Positions 1 through 9,104 of a DNA stretch of 64,000 nt are shown piece by piece (the stretch's first letter is position 1; every line of letters begins with the position of its first letter). The notes under the pieces are model-generated. The model worked only from the letters and a program-made list of their open reading frames with translations. It was not told the DNA's origin and ran no database searches. Source of the DNA: an uncultured bacterium (lineage in GTDB: Bacteria > Cyanobacteriota > Vampirovibrionia > Gastranaerophilales > Gastranaerophilaceae); NCBI GenBank assembly GCA_946622415.1, contig CAMOPX010000001.1:62001-126000 (forward strand), in the 5' to 3' direction. Position numbers and translations under genes: made by a program.

Positions 1-286
1 TTGCCGCATCTGCTTTTAAATACATTTCCATTAAATTGTCATTAACTTCGTTTCCTGAATTTGACATAATAAATACGTCTTTATTTCTCATATCGTCTTT
101 AATATTGACATACGTTTCGCCGTTTGCGAATTTTTTTGTAACGGTTTCCGTGGGGTTAATACCCAGTTCGTTTTCAATACTTTTTTCCAAATCCGTAGGC
201 TTTGAAGAAGGTATGATTCTGATATCTTCTTTTCCTTTGAATTGTAAAGAATTAAATTTGTTTGTTAATGAAATCGGTTGTATCAT
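1..286 (-). CDS. prs: Ribose-phosphate pyrophosphokinase, N-terminal part (cut by window start)
   Basis: Makes PRPP from ribose-5-phosphate and ATP for nucleotide, histidine and NAD synthesis. Only about 95 residues are inside the window. They match the start of the PRPP synthetase fold: an isoleucine-rich first strand, 'FANGETYVNI' where the family has 'FSDGEI', then 'RNKDVFIMSN' and 'NDNLMEMYL'. The start ATG at 284-286 follows a good Shine-Dalgarno (AGGAAAA on the minus strand). About 20 residues precede the usual first strand and contain a short 'LQFKGK' motif. An extended -10 (TGGTATAAT, 334-342 minus) would give a leader of about 40 nt. The family call is fairly secure; the rest of the gene is outside. 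Confidence 0.85.
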   Translation of the reverse strand, partial: MIQPISLTNKFNSLQFKGKEDIRIIPSSKPTDLEKSIENELGINPTETVTKKFANGETYVNIKDDMRNKDVFIMSNSGNEVNDNLMEMYLKADAA

Positions 287-393
287 AATTTTTTCCTCAT
301 ATAAAGTAGCAAATCATAGCATTTAATCCAATAATTATACCAAATTTTATGCATGCCGAGTATGTTTTTTAAGAAATATATCAAAATCTATAT

Positions 394-410
394 TTAGCCT
401 AATCGGCTAA
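394..410. promoter_or_regulatory. Perfect inverted repeat upstream of the efflux operon (possible operator)
   Basis: TTAGCC, five bases, GGCTAA: a perfect 6-bp inverted repeat 36 bp before the TolC-like start codon. The spacing and lack of a T-run suit a repressor site better than a terminator. No regulator gene lies next to it, so function is inferred. Confidence 0.35.
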
Positions 411-446
411 TTTAAATCAGATTCAAAATACTAAAAAATTCAATGT

Positions 447-1763
447 ATGAATATATTTTTTTATTTAATACTATTTTTTATTTTTGGAGCAGAAAATTGT
501 TTAGGAAACGAAATTAATATTGAGTTTTTTAAAAAATTTAATGATGAATGCTTGATGGAATATATTATTGAAGCTTTGGAAAACAACCACGATTTAAAAC
601 AGGCAAATCACAGTGTTGAACAATACAGATTTGAAATTAAGTCACAATTTTCTAAAGAAATGCCTTTGTTGAATGTAGGAAGTTCTTATTTGGGTGTTCA
701 TTTTCCAAAAAGTGATATGTCGGATTTTTTGTTTGTGCGCCCGAATGCTTATATATTACCTTTTAGAGTTCAATATGAGCCTGATTTTTTGCTCAAAAAT
801 AGAGATAAAACAAAATCTTTAAAAAAACTCTATTTTGCAAAACTTGCAAACCGAAAGGCAATATATATTTCACTTTTATCTGATGTTGCAAGCGGTTATT
901 TGAATATTTTGCTATCGGATTATTTAATAGAAAAACAAGAAGAAATTTTAAACAGTAAAAGGAATAATCTCTATTTAACGGATAAAAAATTTAAAGCGGG
1001 GGTTGTTGATTCGGTTATATTAAATGACTATAGAAAAAAATACATAAATCAGGTACTCATGTACGACAATTTAATTAAAAACAGAAAAACAATGCTTTAT
1101 AATTTTGCTGTTTTGTTAGGCAAGAGTCCTCAATGTATTGAAGAACTTAAAAGAGGAAGTATAAAAAATATTGAATATGCGGAAAATATTCCCGAAATAA
1201 TTAATTCGGATTTGATATTTAACCGCCCTGATTTAATAGAAGCCGAAAATAAATTAAGAAGTGCAAAAATTGATATCACAATTGCGAAAAAAGAGTTTTT
1301 CCCGAGTTTCAATTTGAATGCTTTATACAGTATGGATTCTGCGACAGGCGGAAACTTTTTTTCTTGGAACAGTGCTTTTGGATTTTTGGTTGCGGGTCTT
1401 ACTCAGGATATTTTTAAAGGCGGCTATAAAATCGCAAATTTAAAAATTAAAAAAGAAAAGTATGAAGAACTCTTGGAAAAATATTTTCAAACTGATTTAA
1501 ATGCTCTAAAAGAAGTTAATAATGCTATGAATTTAATAAAGCAGGATACAATATCCGAAAATTCATCTCTTAAACAATTGAAGCTTCAAAACGCAATATA
1601 TAAATCATCAAAGAAAAAATTACATCGCGGTACTGTTTCCAAAATGGAATATTTTGATAATAAAGCAGCTCTGAATACCATAGAACAGTCGTGGGCAAGC
1701 TCTAAAACAGCAAGACTCGTTGATTATGTAACTTTATATAAGGCATTAGGCGGACAATTATGA
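447..1763 (+). CDS. TolC-family outer membrane efflux protein
   Basis: Outer membrane channel of a tripartite exporter. The 438-aa protein has a hydrophobic N-terminal signal peptide (about residues 1-20, ending near 'GAENCLG') and the duplicated long-helix layout of TolC/OEP proteins, including 'FNRPDLIEAENKLRSAKIDI', a recurrent motif at the start of the second repeat in NodT/TolC-type proteins. It is the first gene of a five-gene operon and overlaps the HlyD gene by 4 bp (ATGA), so it is very likely the dedicated exit duct for the ABC exporter behind it. No clear Shine-Dalgarno precedes the ATG; another ATG lies 4 bp upstream out of frame. The substrate cannot be read from the sequence. 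Confidence 0.88.
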   Translation: MNIFFYLILFFIFGAENCLGNEINIEFFKKFNDECLMEYIIEALENNHDLKQANHSVEQYRFEIKSQFSKEMPLLNVGSSYLGVHFPKSDMSDFLFVRPNAYILPFRVQYEPDFLLKNRDKTKSLKKLYFAKLANRKAIYISLLSDVASGYLNILLSDYLIEKQEEILNSKRNNLYLTDKKFKAGVVDSVILNDYRKKYINQVLMYDNLIKNRKTMLYNFAVLLGKSPQCIEELKRGSIKNIEYAENIPEIINSDLIFNRPDLIEAENKLRSAKIDITIAKKEFFPSFNLNALYSMDSATGGNFFSWNSAFGFLVAGLTQDIFKGGYKIANLKIKKEKYEELLEKYFQTDLNALKEVNNAMNLIKQDTISENSSLKQLKLQNAIYKSSKKKLHRGTVSKMEYFDNKAALNTIEQSWASSKTARLVDYVTLYKALGGQL

Positions 1764-2611
1764 AAATAAAAATAATTATATTTGTTTTGCTTGTTGTTTT
1801 ATTAATTGTTTTTTTGATATTTTTTGTTTTTTTTAATAACGATAAAAATATTATAGAAACCTATGGAAATGTTGAAATAAGACAGGTGGATTTGTCTTTT
1901 CAAGTGGATGGAATAATAAACAATGTTTTTGTTGAAGAAGGAGATTACATTAAAAAAGGTGATTTAATTGCAACTCTTGATGATAAAGACTACAGAGCTA
2001 ATTATAAAAAAGCATTTTTTCAAGAAAAAACAAGTAAAGCAAATGCTATGGAAAATCTCTCAAAATATAAAAGAAATCTTCCTTTGTGTTCCGACGACAC
2101 TGTTTCAAAAGAAGAATGCACGACACTTTTAAATAACAAAAATTATTATGAAGCAAAATTAAATCTGGATAAGGCAAATCTTGAATTTATAAAAAATAAG
2201 CTTGAATACACTAAAATGTATGCTCCGCAAGATGGTATTATTTCTTCCAGAGTGCAGGAAAAAGGCGCAAGAATCCAAGCGGGACAAACTGTTTATGTAA
2301 TGAACCTCCATAAACCTTTATGGATTAGAACCTATATAAATGAAAAATATTTAGGAAACATAAAATACGGAATGAAAGCAGACATTTTAACCGATACAAA
2401 GGACATAAAAACAGGGAAGAAAAAGACCTACAAAGGCACAATCGGCTATATTTCTCCGGTTGCGGAATTCAGTCCGAAAATCGTTCAAACAAAAGAATTG
2501 AGAACGGATTTAATGTATAGATTGAGAGTGTACATAGATGAGGCAGATGAATTTTTAAGGCAGGGAATGCCTGTTACTATTCAAATCAGATTGGATGAAA
2601 ATGGCGGATAA
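1760..2611 (+). CDS. HlyD/YbhG-type periplasmic adaptor (membrane fusion protein)
   Basis: Links the inner-membrane ABC transporter to the TolC-like channel. One N-terminal transmembrane anchor (residues about 3-26) is followed by half of a biotinyl-lipoyl domain ('VDGIINNVFVEEGDYIKKGD'), a helical hairpin rich in Lys/Ala/Asn, the second lipoyl half ('YAPQDGIISSRVQEKGARIQ') and a beta-barrel ending at 'QGMPVTIQI'. 283 aa is compact, like E. coli YbhG (EmrA/HlyD proteins are usually longer). It overlaps both neighbours (4 bp upstream, 17 bp downstream), indicating coupled translation. The two cysteines in the hairpin ('LCSDDTVSKEEC') could form a disulfide. Confidence 0.88.
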   Translation: MKIKIIIFVLLVVLLIVFLIFFVFFNNDKNIIETYGNVEIRQVDLSFQVDGIINNVFVEEGDYIKKGDLIATLDDKDYRANYKKAFFQEKTSKANAMENLSKYKRNLPLCSDDTVSKEECTTLLNNKNYYEAKLNLDKANLEFIKNKLEYTKMYAPQDGIISSRVQEKGARIQAGQTVYVMNLHKPLWIRTYINEKYLGNIKYGMKADILTDTKDIKTGKKKTYKGTIGYISPVAEFSPKIVQTKELRTDLMYRLRVYIDEADEFLRQGMPVTIQIRLDENGG

Positions 2612-4091
2612 TTGTATAGAAATTGAAAATTTATATAAAAGCTTCGGTAAAATAAAAGCACTATCAGATATTAATTTAATTTTAAAACGAGGTAAAACCG
2701 TTGCCCTTATTGGTGCGGACGGAAGCGGAAAAACGACGCTTTTAAGATTACTTGTGGGTTTATTGTATCCTGATTCGGGTAAGATATTAACTTTAAATTT
2801 TAATCCTTCAAAAGATAAAGCGTCTATTCTAAAAAATACGGGTTACATGCCGCAAAAATTCGGACTGTACGAGGATTTAACGGTTATAGAAAATTTAAAA
2901 CTGTATTCGAAATTGAAAAATACGGATAATAATTTTGATATCTTATTGGAATTTACAGGCCTAAAATCTTTTCAAAACCGTCTTGCGGGAAATTTATCGG
3001 GTGGAATGAAGCAAAAATTGGGTCTTGCCTGTGCGTTATTATCGGAACCCGAATTGCTTGTTTTGGATGAACCATCTGTCGGAGTTGACCCTTTAAGCAG
3101 AATGGAATTGTTGAAGCTTGTTAAAAAAATGATAAACAAAAATACAAGCGTAATTTGGTCAAGTTCATATCTTGATGAAGCGTACAGCTTTGATTCTTGT
3201 GTGATTTTAGATAAAGGAAAAATTATATATAAAGGTTTAACCAAAGATTTAGGTAATAATTATGAGGATTTTGAAGAAAAAGTTATCAAATTAATGGGTG
3301 GTTTTATTGAAACTCCTTCTTTAATTGCGAAAAATTACAATGTAGCAGAACACAACAAAGAATGTGTCGTATTGGCGGAAAAATTATCAAAAAAGTTCGG
3401 GGATTTTACTGCCGTAAAGGATAATTCTTTCTGTATAAAAAAGGGAGAAATATTCGGACTATTGGGTCCTAACGGTGCCGGAAAATCTACAACATTTCAA
3501 ATGATGTGTGCATTAACAAAGCCGACTTCCGGAAACGGTTACATAATGGGAATTGATGTAGTTGAAAATCCTGCCAAAGCAAGAAGTTATCTTGGGTACA
3601 TGGCGCAAAAATTTTCACTCTATTCAAGACTTACGGTTTACGATAATTTGAATTTTTTTGCGGGTGCGTATGGGTTATTTGGTAAAAATAAAAAAGAAAA
3701 AATCAAAAGGATGCTTGATATTTTTGAATTAAATGAATATAAAAATACAATTTCGTCCCTTTTGCCTTTAGGTTTTAAACAGAGGTTGTCTTTATCTTGT
3801 GCCTTAATCCATGAGCCGCCCGTGTTGTTTTTGGATGAACCGACGAGCGGAGTCGATGTAATTCAAAGAAAAGAATTTTGGACGCATATAAAGGCTTTAT
3901 CGAATATCGGTGTCAGTATTTTGGTTACTACTCATTTTATGGAAGAAGCAAGATTTTGCGATAATATTTCATTGTTTTACGGCGGTGAAATAATTGCAGC
4001 AGATAAACCCTCAGAAATTGTTAAAAATTCCGGTACAAAAAATATGCAGGAAGCATTCATTAAATTAATCAAAAAAGCTAGGAATGAGTAA
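2595..4091 (+). CDS. ABC exporter ATPase with two fused nucleotide-binding domains (YbhF-like)
   Basis: Drives the two ABC-2 permeases encoded next. Two ATPase domains lie in one 498-aa chain: residues about 5-230 with Walker A 'GADGSGKTT', signature 'LSGGMKQ' and Walker B 'LLVLDEP'; and about 258-495 with Walker A 'GPNGAGKST' and Walker B 'VLFLDEP'. The domains are asymmetric: the first has Ser where the H-loop His belongs ('VIWSSSYLDEA'), and the second has 'LPLGFKQ' in place of the LSGGQ signature but keeps the His ('VTTHFMEEA'). As I recall, E. coli YbhF also carries an LPLG-type signature in its second domain, so this looks like family design with one functional composite site rather than decay. 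It overlaps the adaptor gene by 17 bp and the next gene by 1 bp. Confidence 0.9.
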   Translation: MKMADNCIEIENLYKSFGKIKALSDINLILKRGKTVALIGADGSGKTTLLRLLVGLLYPDSGKILTLNFNPSKDKASILKNTGYMPQKFGLYEDLTVIENLKLYSKLKNTDNNFDILLEFTGLKSFQNRLAGNLSGGMKQKLGLACALLSEPELLVLDEPSVGVDPLSRMELLKLVKKMINKNTSVIWSSSYLDEAYSFDSCVILDKGKIIYKGLTKDLGNNYEDFEEKVIKLMGGFIETPSLIAKNYNVAEHNKECVVLAEKLSKKFGDFTAVKDNSFCIKKGEIFGLLGPNGAGKSTTFQMMCALTKPTSGNGYIMGIDVVENPAKARSYLGYMAQKFSLYSRLTVYDNLNFFAGAYGLFGKNKKEKIKRMLDIFELNEYKNTISSLLPLGFKQRLSLSCALIHEPPVLFLDEPTSGVDVIQRKEFWTHIKALSNIGVSILVTTHFMEEARFCDNISLFYGGEIIAADKPSEIVKNSGTKNMQEAFIKLIKKARNE

Positions 4092-5212
4092 TGAAAATTT
4101 GTTTTGCTTTAATACAAAAAGAATTTTATCAGATAACAAGAGATTTTTCCTCTCTTTTGATTGCTTTTGTTTTGCCTTTAATGATTCTTTTATTGTATAG
4201 ATACGGTGTCAATTTAGATACGGTTAAAATTACCCTCGGAATAAAAAACGACGATATAAACCCAAAGCTTTCAACACTTGTTGAAGCATTTAATAAAAGT
4301 AAATATATAAAAACAGAATATTTTTTTAACAAAGAAGAAATGTATAATAAAATAAAAAATTCAAAATTAAAAGGCGGAATAATTATTCCGAATGATTTTA
4401 TATCCAATCTTGAAAAAGAAAATACGGCAGAAATTCTTGTGATAACTGACGGTTCAGAAGCAAATCTTGCAAATTACGTTTCAAACTATATATTAGAAAT
4501 TGCAAACAATTGGCTTAATTCTTCGGATTTTAAATTTAATCTCAATTCTCCTCTCGTTGTTCCAGTTACAAGGTATTGGTACAATCAGGACATAAATTCT
4601 CACTATTTCATATTGCCGGGTTCGCTTGCCATAACAATGAATATGATAGGAATGTTATTAACGGCTCTTGTTATATCAAGAGAATGGGAAAGAGGTACAA
4701 TAGAGGGGTTGTTTAGTACCAATATAAGTAAATTTGATTTTGTTTTATCAAAATATATACCCTATTTTATGCTCGGGATTTTATCGTTTTTGTTTAACGT
4801 TTTTATTTGTATTTATGTATTTAAAATACCCTTTAGGGGAAATATTCTTATTCTTATTTTTGTGGGTGCGCTTTATCTTTTTTGTTGTTTGGGAGTAGGT
4901 TTAACAATAAGTTCAAACTATAAAGAACAATTTTCATCTTCGCAAATGGCCTTGTCTTTTGGACTTTTGCCTGCATTAATGTTGTCGGGTTTGATTTATC
5001 CCATTAATTCCATGCCTAAAATCTTTCAATATTTAACACTAATACTTCCACCGAGGTATTTTATTATATTTATTCAGAGTGAATTTATGGCGGGAAGTAT
5101 ACCGAAAATTATTCTTATAAATTCCGTATTTCTTTTTATTCTTGGTGTTGCTTTGTTTTTATTGGTTTATTCAAGTATTAATTTGAGGTTAGAGAAATGT
5201 TTAAAGAAATAA
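4091..5212 (+). CDS. ABC-2 type permease 1 (YbhS-like)
   Basis: Inner-membrane half of the exporter. The 373-aa protein has one N-terminal transmembrane segment ('SSLLIAFVLPLMILLLYRYG'), a roughly 130-residue extracytoplasmic domain, and five C-terminal transmembrane segments from about residue 175. It carries the ABC-2 hallmark 'REWERGTIEGLFSTNIS' before a helix and 'LPPRYFI' near the C-terminus. The start is TAATG-coupled to the ATPase stop, and the 3' end overlaps the second permease by 16 bp. It is clearly paralogous to the next gene, with which it probably forms a heterodimer. Confidence 0.88.
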   Translation: MKICFALIQKEFYQITRDFSSLLIAFVLPLMILLLYRYGVNLDTVKITLGIKNDDINPKLSTLVEAFNKSKYIKTEYFFNKEEMYNKIKNSKLKGGIIIPNDFISNLEKENTAEILVITDGSEANLANYVSNYILEIANNWLNSSDFKFNLNSPLVVPVTRYWYNQDINSHYFILPGSLAITMNMIGMLLTALVISREWERGTIEGLFSTNISKFDFVLSKYIPYFMLGILSFLFNVFICIYVFKIPFRGNILILIFVGALYLFCCLGVGLTISSNYKEQFSSSQMALSFGLLPALMLSGLIYPINSMPKIFQYLTLILPPRYFIIFIQSEFMAGSIPKIILINSVFLFILGVALFLLVYSSINLRLEKCLKK

Positions 5213-6321
5213 AAATTCGTTTGCTTGCATTAATAAAAAAAGAATTTTTATCGATTTTTAAAGATCCGAAAAATCGTGCCTTGATTATTTTTCCTCCTAT
5301 AGTTCAACTCTTTATTTTTGCTCAGGCGTTGACTTTGGAAGTAAAAAACATAGATATGACGGTTATAAACTACGATAACGGTTATTATTCAAGGGAGCTT
5401 ATTTCAAAATTCTACAATTCAAATTATTTTAGAAGCGTAAAATTCGTACAGAATCCTAATAAATTAAAGCACGATATAGATTTAAAAGAATCGCAATTGG
5501 GGCTTATTATACAAAACGATTTTTCAAAAAATATTAATTCAAATTCTAAAGCGGAAATTCTCGTTATTGCAGACGGCAGACAAACAAATTCAGCCTCTTT
5601 GGTATCGGCTTATGCAAACGGTATAATCAACGAATTTAACAGTGAACTGGAAAAGAAAATAAATAAAAAATCCCCAAAGATTGATATTGTAACGAGAAAC
5701 TGGTATAACCCTAATATTGAATACAAATGGTTTTTGACGGTGAGTATGATTGTTATGCTTGCTATGATTTTAAGCTTATTGTTATCGGCTTTATCTGTTG
5801 CAAGAGAAAGGGAACTTCTTACTTTTAATCAGCTTCTTGTGAGCCCTTTATCCGAGGATGAAATATTAATCGGAAAATTAGCCCCTCCTATAATAGTTGC
5901 TTTTTGCTTGAGTATGGTTATTACTTTGATAATCATAATATTATTTAAAATACCGTTTAGAGGCTCTGTTTTTCTTTATTTGATTGCAACATTGGTTTCT
6001 CTTTTTTCAATAATAGGTGTCGGTCTTTTTATTTCTTCTTTATCTTATACTCAACAACAGGCAATACTGGGTGTTTTTGCCTTTCAAATGCCTGCTGTGT
6101 TGTTGTCGGGTTTTGTTTCTCCGGTTGAAGATATGCCTTTATTTTTTCAGTATTTAAGTCTGTTAAATCCCTTGAGATATTATATGCTAATTATTAAAGG
6201 AATTTATTTAAAAAATATGGATGTATTTACTGTTTTTGAAAATCTTGTTCCATTAATTCTCATCGGAGTTTTAACACTTTATATTGCAAGAATGAGTTTT
6301 AAAACCCAATTAAATCGCTAG
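5197..6321 (+). CDS. ABC-2 type permease 2 (YbhR-like)
   Basis: Second membrane half of the exporter, 374 aa. Same layout as permease 1: N-terminal transmembrane helix ('ALIIFPPIVQLFIFAQALTL'), long extracytoplasmic domain, five C-terminal helices, with 'ARERELLTFNQLLVSPLSE' and 'LNPLRYYMLI' as ABC-2 motifs. It is the last gene of the TolC-HlyD-ATPase-permease-permease operon, which encodes a complete envelope-spanning exporter of the YbhGFSR class (drug or cation/peptide export is known for relatives). No obvious intrinsic terminator follows in the 186 bp before the next gene. Confidence 0.88.
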   Translation: MFKEIKIRLLALIKKEFLSIFKDPKNRALIIFPPIVQLFIFAQALTLEVKNIDMTVINYDNGYYSRELISKFYNSNYFRSVKFVQNPNKLKHDIDLKESQLGLIIQNDFSKNINSNSKAEILVIADGRQTNSASLVSAYANGIINEFNSELEKKINKKSPKIDIVTRNWYNPNIEYKWFLTVSMIVMLAMILSLLLSALSVARERELLTFNQLLVSPLSEDEILIGKLAPPIIVAFCLSMVITLIIIILFKIPFRGSVFLYLIATLVSLFSIIGVGLFISSLSYTQQQAILGVFAFQMPAVLLSGFVSPVEDMPLFFQYLSLLNPLRYYMLIIKGIYLKNMDVFTVFENLVPLILIGVLTLYIARMSFKTQLNR

Positions 6322-6507
6322 TTTTGACTGAAGTTCAAGCGGGATGCCCTTTAAATCTACAATCTGATTTGTTTGTCAATAGGAAATGCCCTAAATTTAA
6401 CATTTTTAAAAAAAATTTACGTTATGAAATATTTTGTGTTTTTCAATAAAACTTGTGATATAACATAAATAACGAAAACGAACGAAGATAATTTATGGGG
6501 GAATTAA

Positions 6508-7002
6508 ATGAGCCAATATCTTAGTAAGGAAGAAATCAGACAATGGAGAAGCTCTTTAGAAAAAATTACCCTTGAGGAATATGCTAAAAGACTTGGCAAG
6601 GTTCTTGAAGAAGACAAAAAAACCAGCGATATTATCGATATCGTTATGAAAAATGAAAAGCGTCTTTATTCAACAAAAGAGCAAGGTACTAATACTATTC
6701 TCAAAGTTGCTAAAAAATCTATTGATATGCAAAGGAATGCGGACAAAACTTCCGTTAGCGTTTCAGTTAAAGAAATAAAATCAAAACTAAGCTTCAAGAA
6801 AAATTTAACAGAGAGAGAAGATGCGGTTTTGTGTCATTTTATAAAAAACAAAGGTCAAATTGTTTATGCGAGAGATTTAGCTGCAATATTGGATTTGCCT
6901 TGTGATTATGTGTATAAATATATTAAAAATCTCAGAACAAAAATAAATAACGACATTATACAAAATGCAACCAAAGGCGGTTATATTTTTGAACTGAATT
7001 AA
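6508..7002 (+). CDS. Winged-helix DNA-binding protein (OmpR/PhoB-type effector domain, no receiver)
   Basis: Putative transcription regulator, 164 aa. The C-terminal 65 residues ('LTEREDAVLCHFIKNKGQIV' to 'NATKGGYIFEL') match the OmpR/PhoB C-terminal winged helix, including the 'YIKNLRTKIN' recognition-helix region and the final 'GGYIF' wing. The N-terminal 95 residues are charged and helical and show no receiver-domain signature. Start chosen at the ATG after a strong Shine-Dalgarno (GGGGG). It precedes a histidine kinase and a lone receiver by 47 bp, so it may act in that pathway, but it lacks the Asp pocket needed for direct phosphorylation. Confidence 0.7.
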   Translation: MSQYLSKEEIRQWRSSLEKITLEEYAKRLGKVLEEDKKTSDIIDIVMKNEKRLYSTKEQGTNTILKVAKKSIDMQRNADKTSVSVSVKEIKSKLSFKKNLTEREDAVLCHFIKNKGQIVYARDLAAILDLPCDYVYKYIKNLRTKINNDIIQNATKGGYIFELN

Positions 7003-7036
7003 TGTTAAAAAGTTGCCACGAATACATATAATGGCA

Positions 7037-7042
7037 TAAAAT
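7037..7042 (+). promoter_or_regulatory. -10 box (TAAAAT) of a leaderless start
   Basis: TAAAAT ends 6 nt before the ATG of the histidine kinase at 7049 and there is no Shine-Dalgarno. Transcription would start at or next to the A of the ATG. Confidence 0.5.
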
Positions 7043-7048
7043 TTTATT

Positions 7049-8278
7049 ATGCACAGTGTCTTAATCAGAAGTTTAAATTTAATAGACAGATATATAAACG
7101 AAACAGAAGCAAAAGATTCTGATTTTTATGAATCATGTTTGCTTTTGTTGTCGTCTTTATTTGATGAAGTTTCTGTTGCGATTTATTTTTTGGAAGATTG
7201 TGAATACTGTTTGAAAACAGCTTTGAAAAATTCAAAACAAGTCCAAGGTTATGAATTATCAAACTGTGAAATTGCAGAATTTTTAAAGACCGAAAAAAAA
7301 TATAAAATATTAAAAACAAAAAAAGATAAATTTTTGAATAATAATACGCTTATTACAAAACTCGCAATAAGAGATTCCGTGTTCGGGTTTTTGATTGTGA
7401 GTATTAATGATGATTTTAATAATGAAACGGTTCAAAGTCTTGTTACCTTATCAAATGTAATAAGTTACAAAATAAAAGACTATGAATTATCAGAGGTATT
7501 TAAGCTTCAATTAAAGGCTATGCAAGATGCCGTATTGGATAAGCAAAAAGCCTATGAAATAATAAAAAAACAGCACAAAAAACTGCAAGAAATTGATAAA
7601 ACAAAAAATCTCTTTTTAGCTAATATTTCTCACGATTTAAGAACACCTTTAAATGCAATTATCGGTTTTTCTCAAGCATTGGACAGTAAAATTTTCGGTG
7701 AATTGAATGAAAAACAGGCGGAATACATTAAGGATATCCAAATTTCAGGTTTGCACTTATTGGGAATGATAAATGAAATACTTGATATTTCTAAGCTTGA
7801 AGCTCATGTTATGAAATACACGCCGACGGAATTATCCGCAAAACAGGTAATACAAGAAGCAATAAACGTGCTTGAGCCTTTATATACAAATAAAGATATA
7901 AATGTTAAATTTAATTGTGAATTTGACGGATTAATTAAAGCCGACTACCAAAAATTCCAGCAAATTCTTTTTAATTTGCTTTCTAATGCAATAAAATTTA
8001 CGCATAAAAACGGTAAAATTGTTATAACATCGGCATCCGACAAGAAAAACTACATATTAAAAATTCAAGATAACGGAATAGGAATAGAAAAGAAAAACCA
8101 TTCAAAAATATTTAAAAAGTTTGTTCATCTTGATAATGTCTACACAAAAAATTCAACAGGTTTGGGACTTACAATCACAAAAGAGCTCGTTAAATTGCAT
8201 AACGGAAAAATTACGCTCGAATCCGAATTAAATAAGGGAACGACGTTTACTTTGGAGTTTAAAAATTTAATCGTATGA
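7049..8278 (+). CDS. Sensor histidine kinase, apparently soluble
   Basis: Autophosphorylating sensor, 409 aa. Residues about 1-150 have no membrane helix and look like a divergent GAF-type sensor ('VSVAIYFLEDCEYCL', 'VFGFLIVSIND'). A coiled coil (about 150-185) leads into HisKA with the phospho-acceptor His in 'LANISHDLRTPLNAIIGFSQ', then an HATPase domain with N box 'NLLSNAIKF', G1 'DNGIGIE' and G2 'STGLGLTI'. The stop overlaps the receiver gene by 4 bp (ATGA), so the two are almost surely partners. No Shine-Dalgarno; TAAAAT lies 6 nt before the ATG, suggesting leaderless translation. Confidence 0.88.
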   Translation: MHSVLIRSLNLIDRYINETEAKDSDFYESCLLLLSSLFDEVSVAIYFLEDCEYCLKTALKNSKQVQGYELSNCEIAEFLKTEKKYKILKTKKDKFLNNNTLITKLAIRDSVFGFLIVSINDDFNNETVQSLVTLSNVISYKIKDYELSEVFKLQLKAMQDAVLDKQKAYEIIKKQHKKLQEIDKTKNLFLANISHDLRTPLNAIIGFSQALDSKIFGELNEKQAEYIKDIQISGLHLLGMINEILDISKLEAHVMKYTPTELSAKQVIQEAINVLEPLYTNKDINVKFNCEFDGLIKADYQKFQQILFNLLSNAIKFTHKNGKIVITSASDKKNYILKIQDNGIGIEKKNHSKIFKKFVHLDNVYTKNSTGLGLTITKELVKLHNGKITLESELNKGTTFTLEFKNLIV

Positions 8279-8634
8279 AAAAAATACTCGTTACAGAAGA
8301 CAATGAATTAAATTTAAAGCTTTTTGTTGATATTCTAAAATATCAAAATTATGATGTCGATGTAGCAACAGATGGCGTTATTGCGTACGAAAAAATTAAA
8401 AAAAATTCTTACGATTTAATTATTCTTGATATTCAACTTCCAAAAATGGATGGTTTTTCTATGCTTAAAAAATTGCAGGAGGAAAATTTTGCGCTTCCGC
8501 CTGTCATAATTGCAAGCGCCTGTGTTATGGATGTTGATAAAATCAGAGCGAAACAATTCAATGTTTCCGCATACATTACAAAACCGATTGATATAAATTT
8601 ATTTATAAAGACAGTAAAACAAACTATTATATAA
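8275..8634 (+). CDS. Single-domain response regulator (CheY/DivK-like)
   Basis: Receiver-only protein of 119 aa. The acidic pocket ('VTEDNELNLKL'), phospho-acceptor Asp ('LIILDIQLPKMDGF'), switch Ser ('IIASACVM', in place of Thr/Ser) and Lys-Pro ('YITKPID') are all present, so it should be phosphorylatable. It has no output domain and must act by protein contact. Translation is coupled to the kinase by a 4-bp overlap. The 'EDNELNLKL' N-terminus is typical of receivers associated with hybrid-type kinases. Confidence 0.9.
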   Translation: MKKILVTEDNELNLKLFVDILKYQNYDVDVATDGVIAYEKIKKNSYDLIILDIQLPKMDGFSMLKKLQEENFALPPVIIASACVMDVDKIRAKQFNVSAYITKPIDINLFIKTVKQTII

Positions 8635-8645
8635 AGGAAAAGATT

Positions 8646-9104
8646 ATGGCTGATACTAAAGAAACACTTATTTGCCCCGCTTGCGGAAGTGAAATGGAAA
8701 AAGTTTATTCAAACGAACACGATATTTATGTTGATATATGCACAAAAGGTTGCGGTGGAATGTTCTTTGACAACAGAGAACTGAAAAAATTTGATGAAGG
8801 CAAGGAAAATATAAACTTTATTTTGGCTGCTATAAATAACAAAGAATTTAAAAGAGTTGATACAACAAAACAAAGAACCTGCCCTGTATGTTCTGCAATT
8901 ATGGTAAAAAATCACACTGATTTTTCGGGTGAAATTGAAATTGATGAATGTTATTCCTGTGGCGGTGTATTTTTAGATAACGGCGAACTCATTAAATTGC
9001 GCAGCCAATATGAAACAGAAGAAGAAAGAGCAAAAAAATTCAACGAAATATTCCAAAGAAAATGCAGTGAAATGACTGATTCTGAAATATCCGATATTAA
9101 TTAA
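8646..9104 (+). CDS. Protein with two TFIIB-type zinc ribbons
   Basis: 152 aa containing two copies of the zf-TFIIB module: 'CPACGSEMEKVY...CTKGCGGMFFDNREL' (about residues 10-48) and 'CPVCSAIMVKN...ECYSCGGVFLDNGEL' (about 79-118). Each module has two Cys pairs that would bind one zinc. The C-terminus is an acidic helix. It has a good Shine-Dalgarno (AAAGGAAAAG) and follows the receiver gene by 11 bp, so it may be co-transcribed with the two-component pair. Biochemical function is unknown; the stop overlaps the convergent small gene by 4 bp. Confidence 0.75.
   Translation: MADTKETLICPACGSEMEKVYSNEHDIYVDICTKGCGGMFFDNRELKKFDEGKENINFILAAINNKEFKRVDTTKQRTCPVCSAIMVKNHTDFSGEIEIDECYSCGGVFLDNGELIKLRSQYETEEERAKKFNEIFQRKCSEMTDSEISDIN

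Noticed and set aside
36-326. Plus-strand ORF at the window start
   Set aside because: It is the shadow of prs on the minus strand, which matches a known family.
2595-4091. Broken ABC signature and H-loop as decay
   Set aside because: LPLG in domain 2 is, as I recall, shared by YbhF-type proteins, so it looks like family design.
6321-6508. Missing gene between the exporter operon and the regulator
   Set aside because: No ORF with a ribosome site exists there; it is short and A/T-rich with only a weak promoter-like region.
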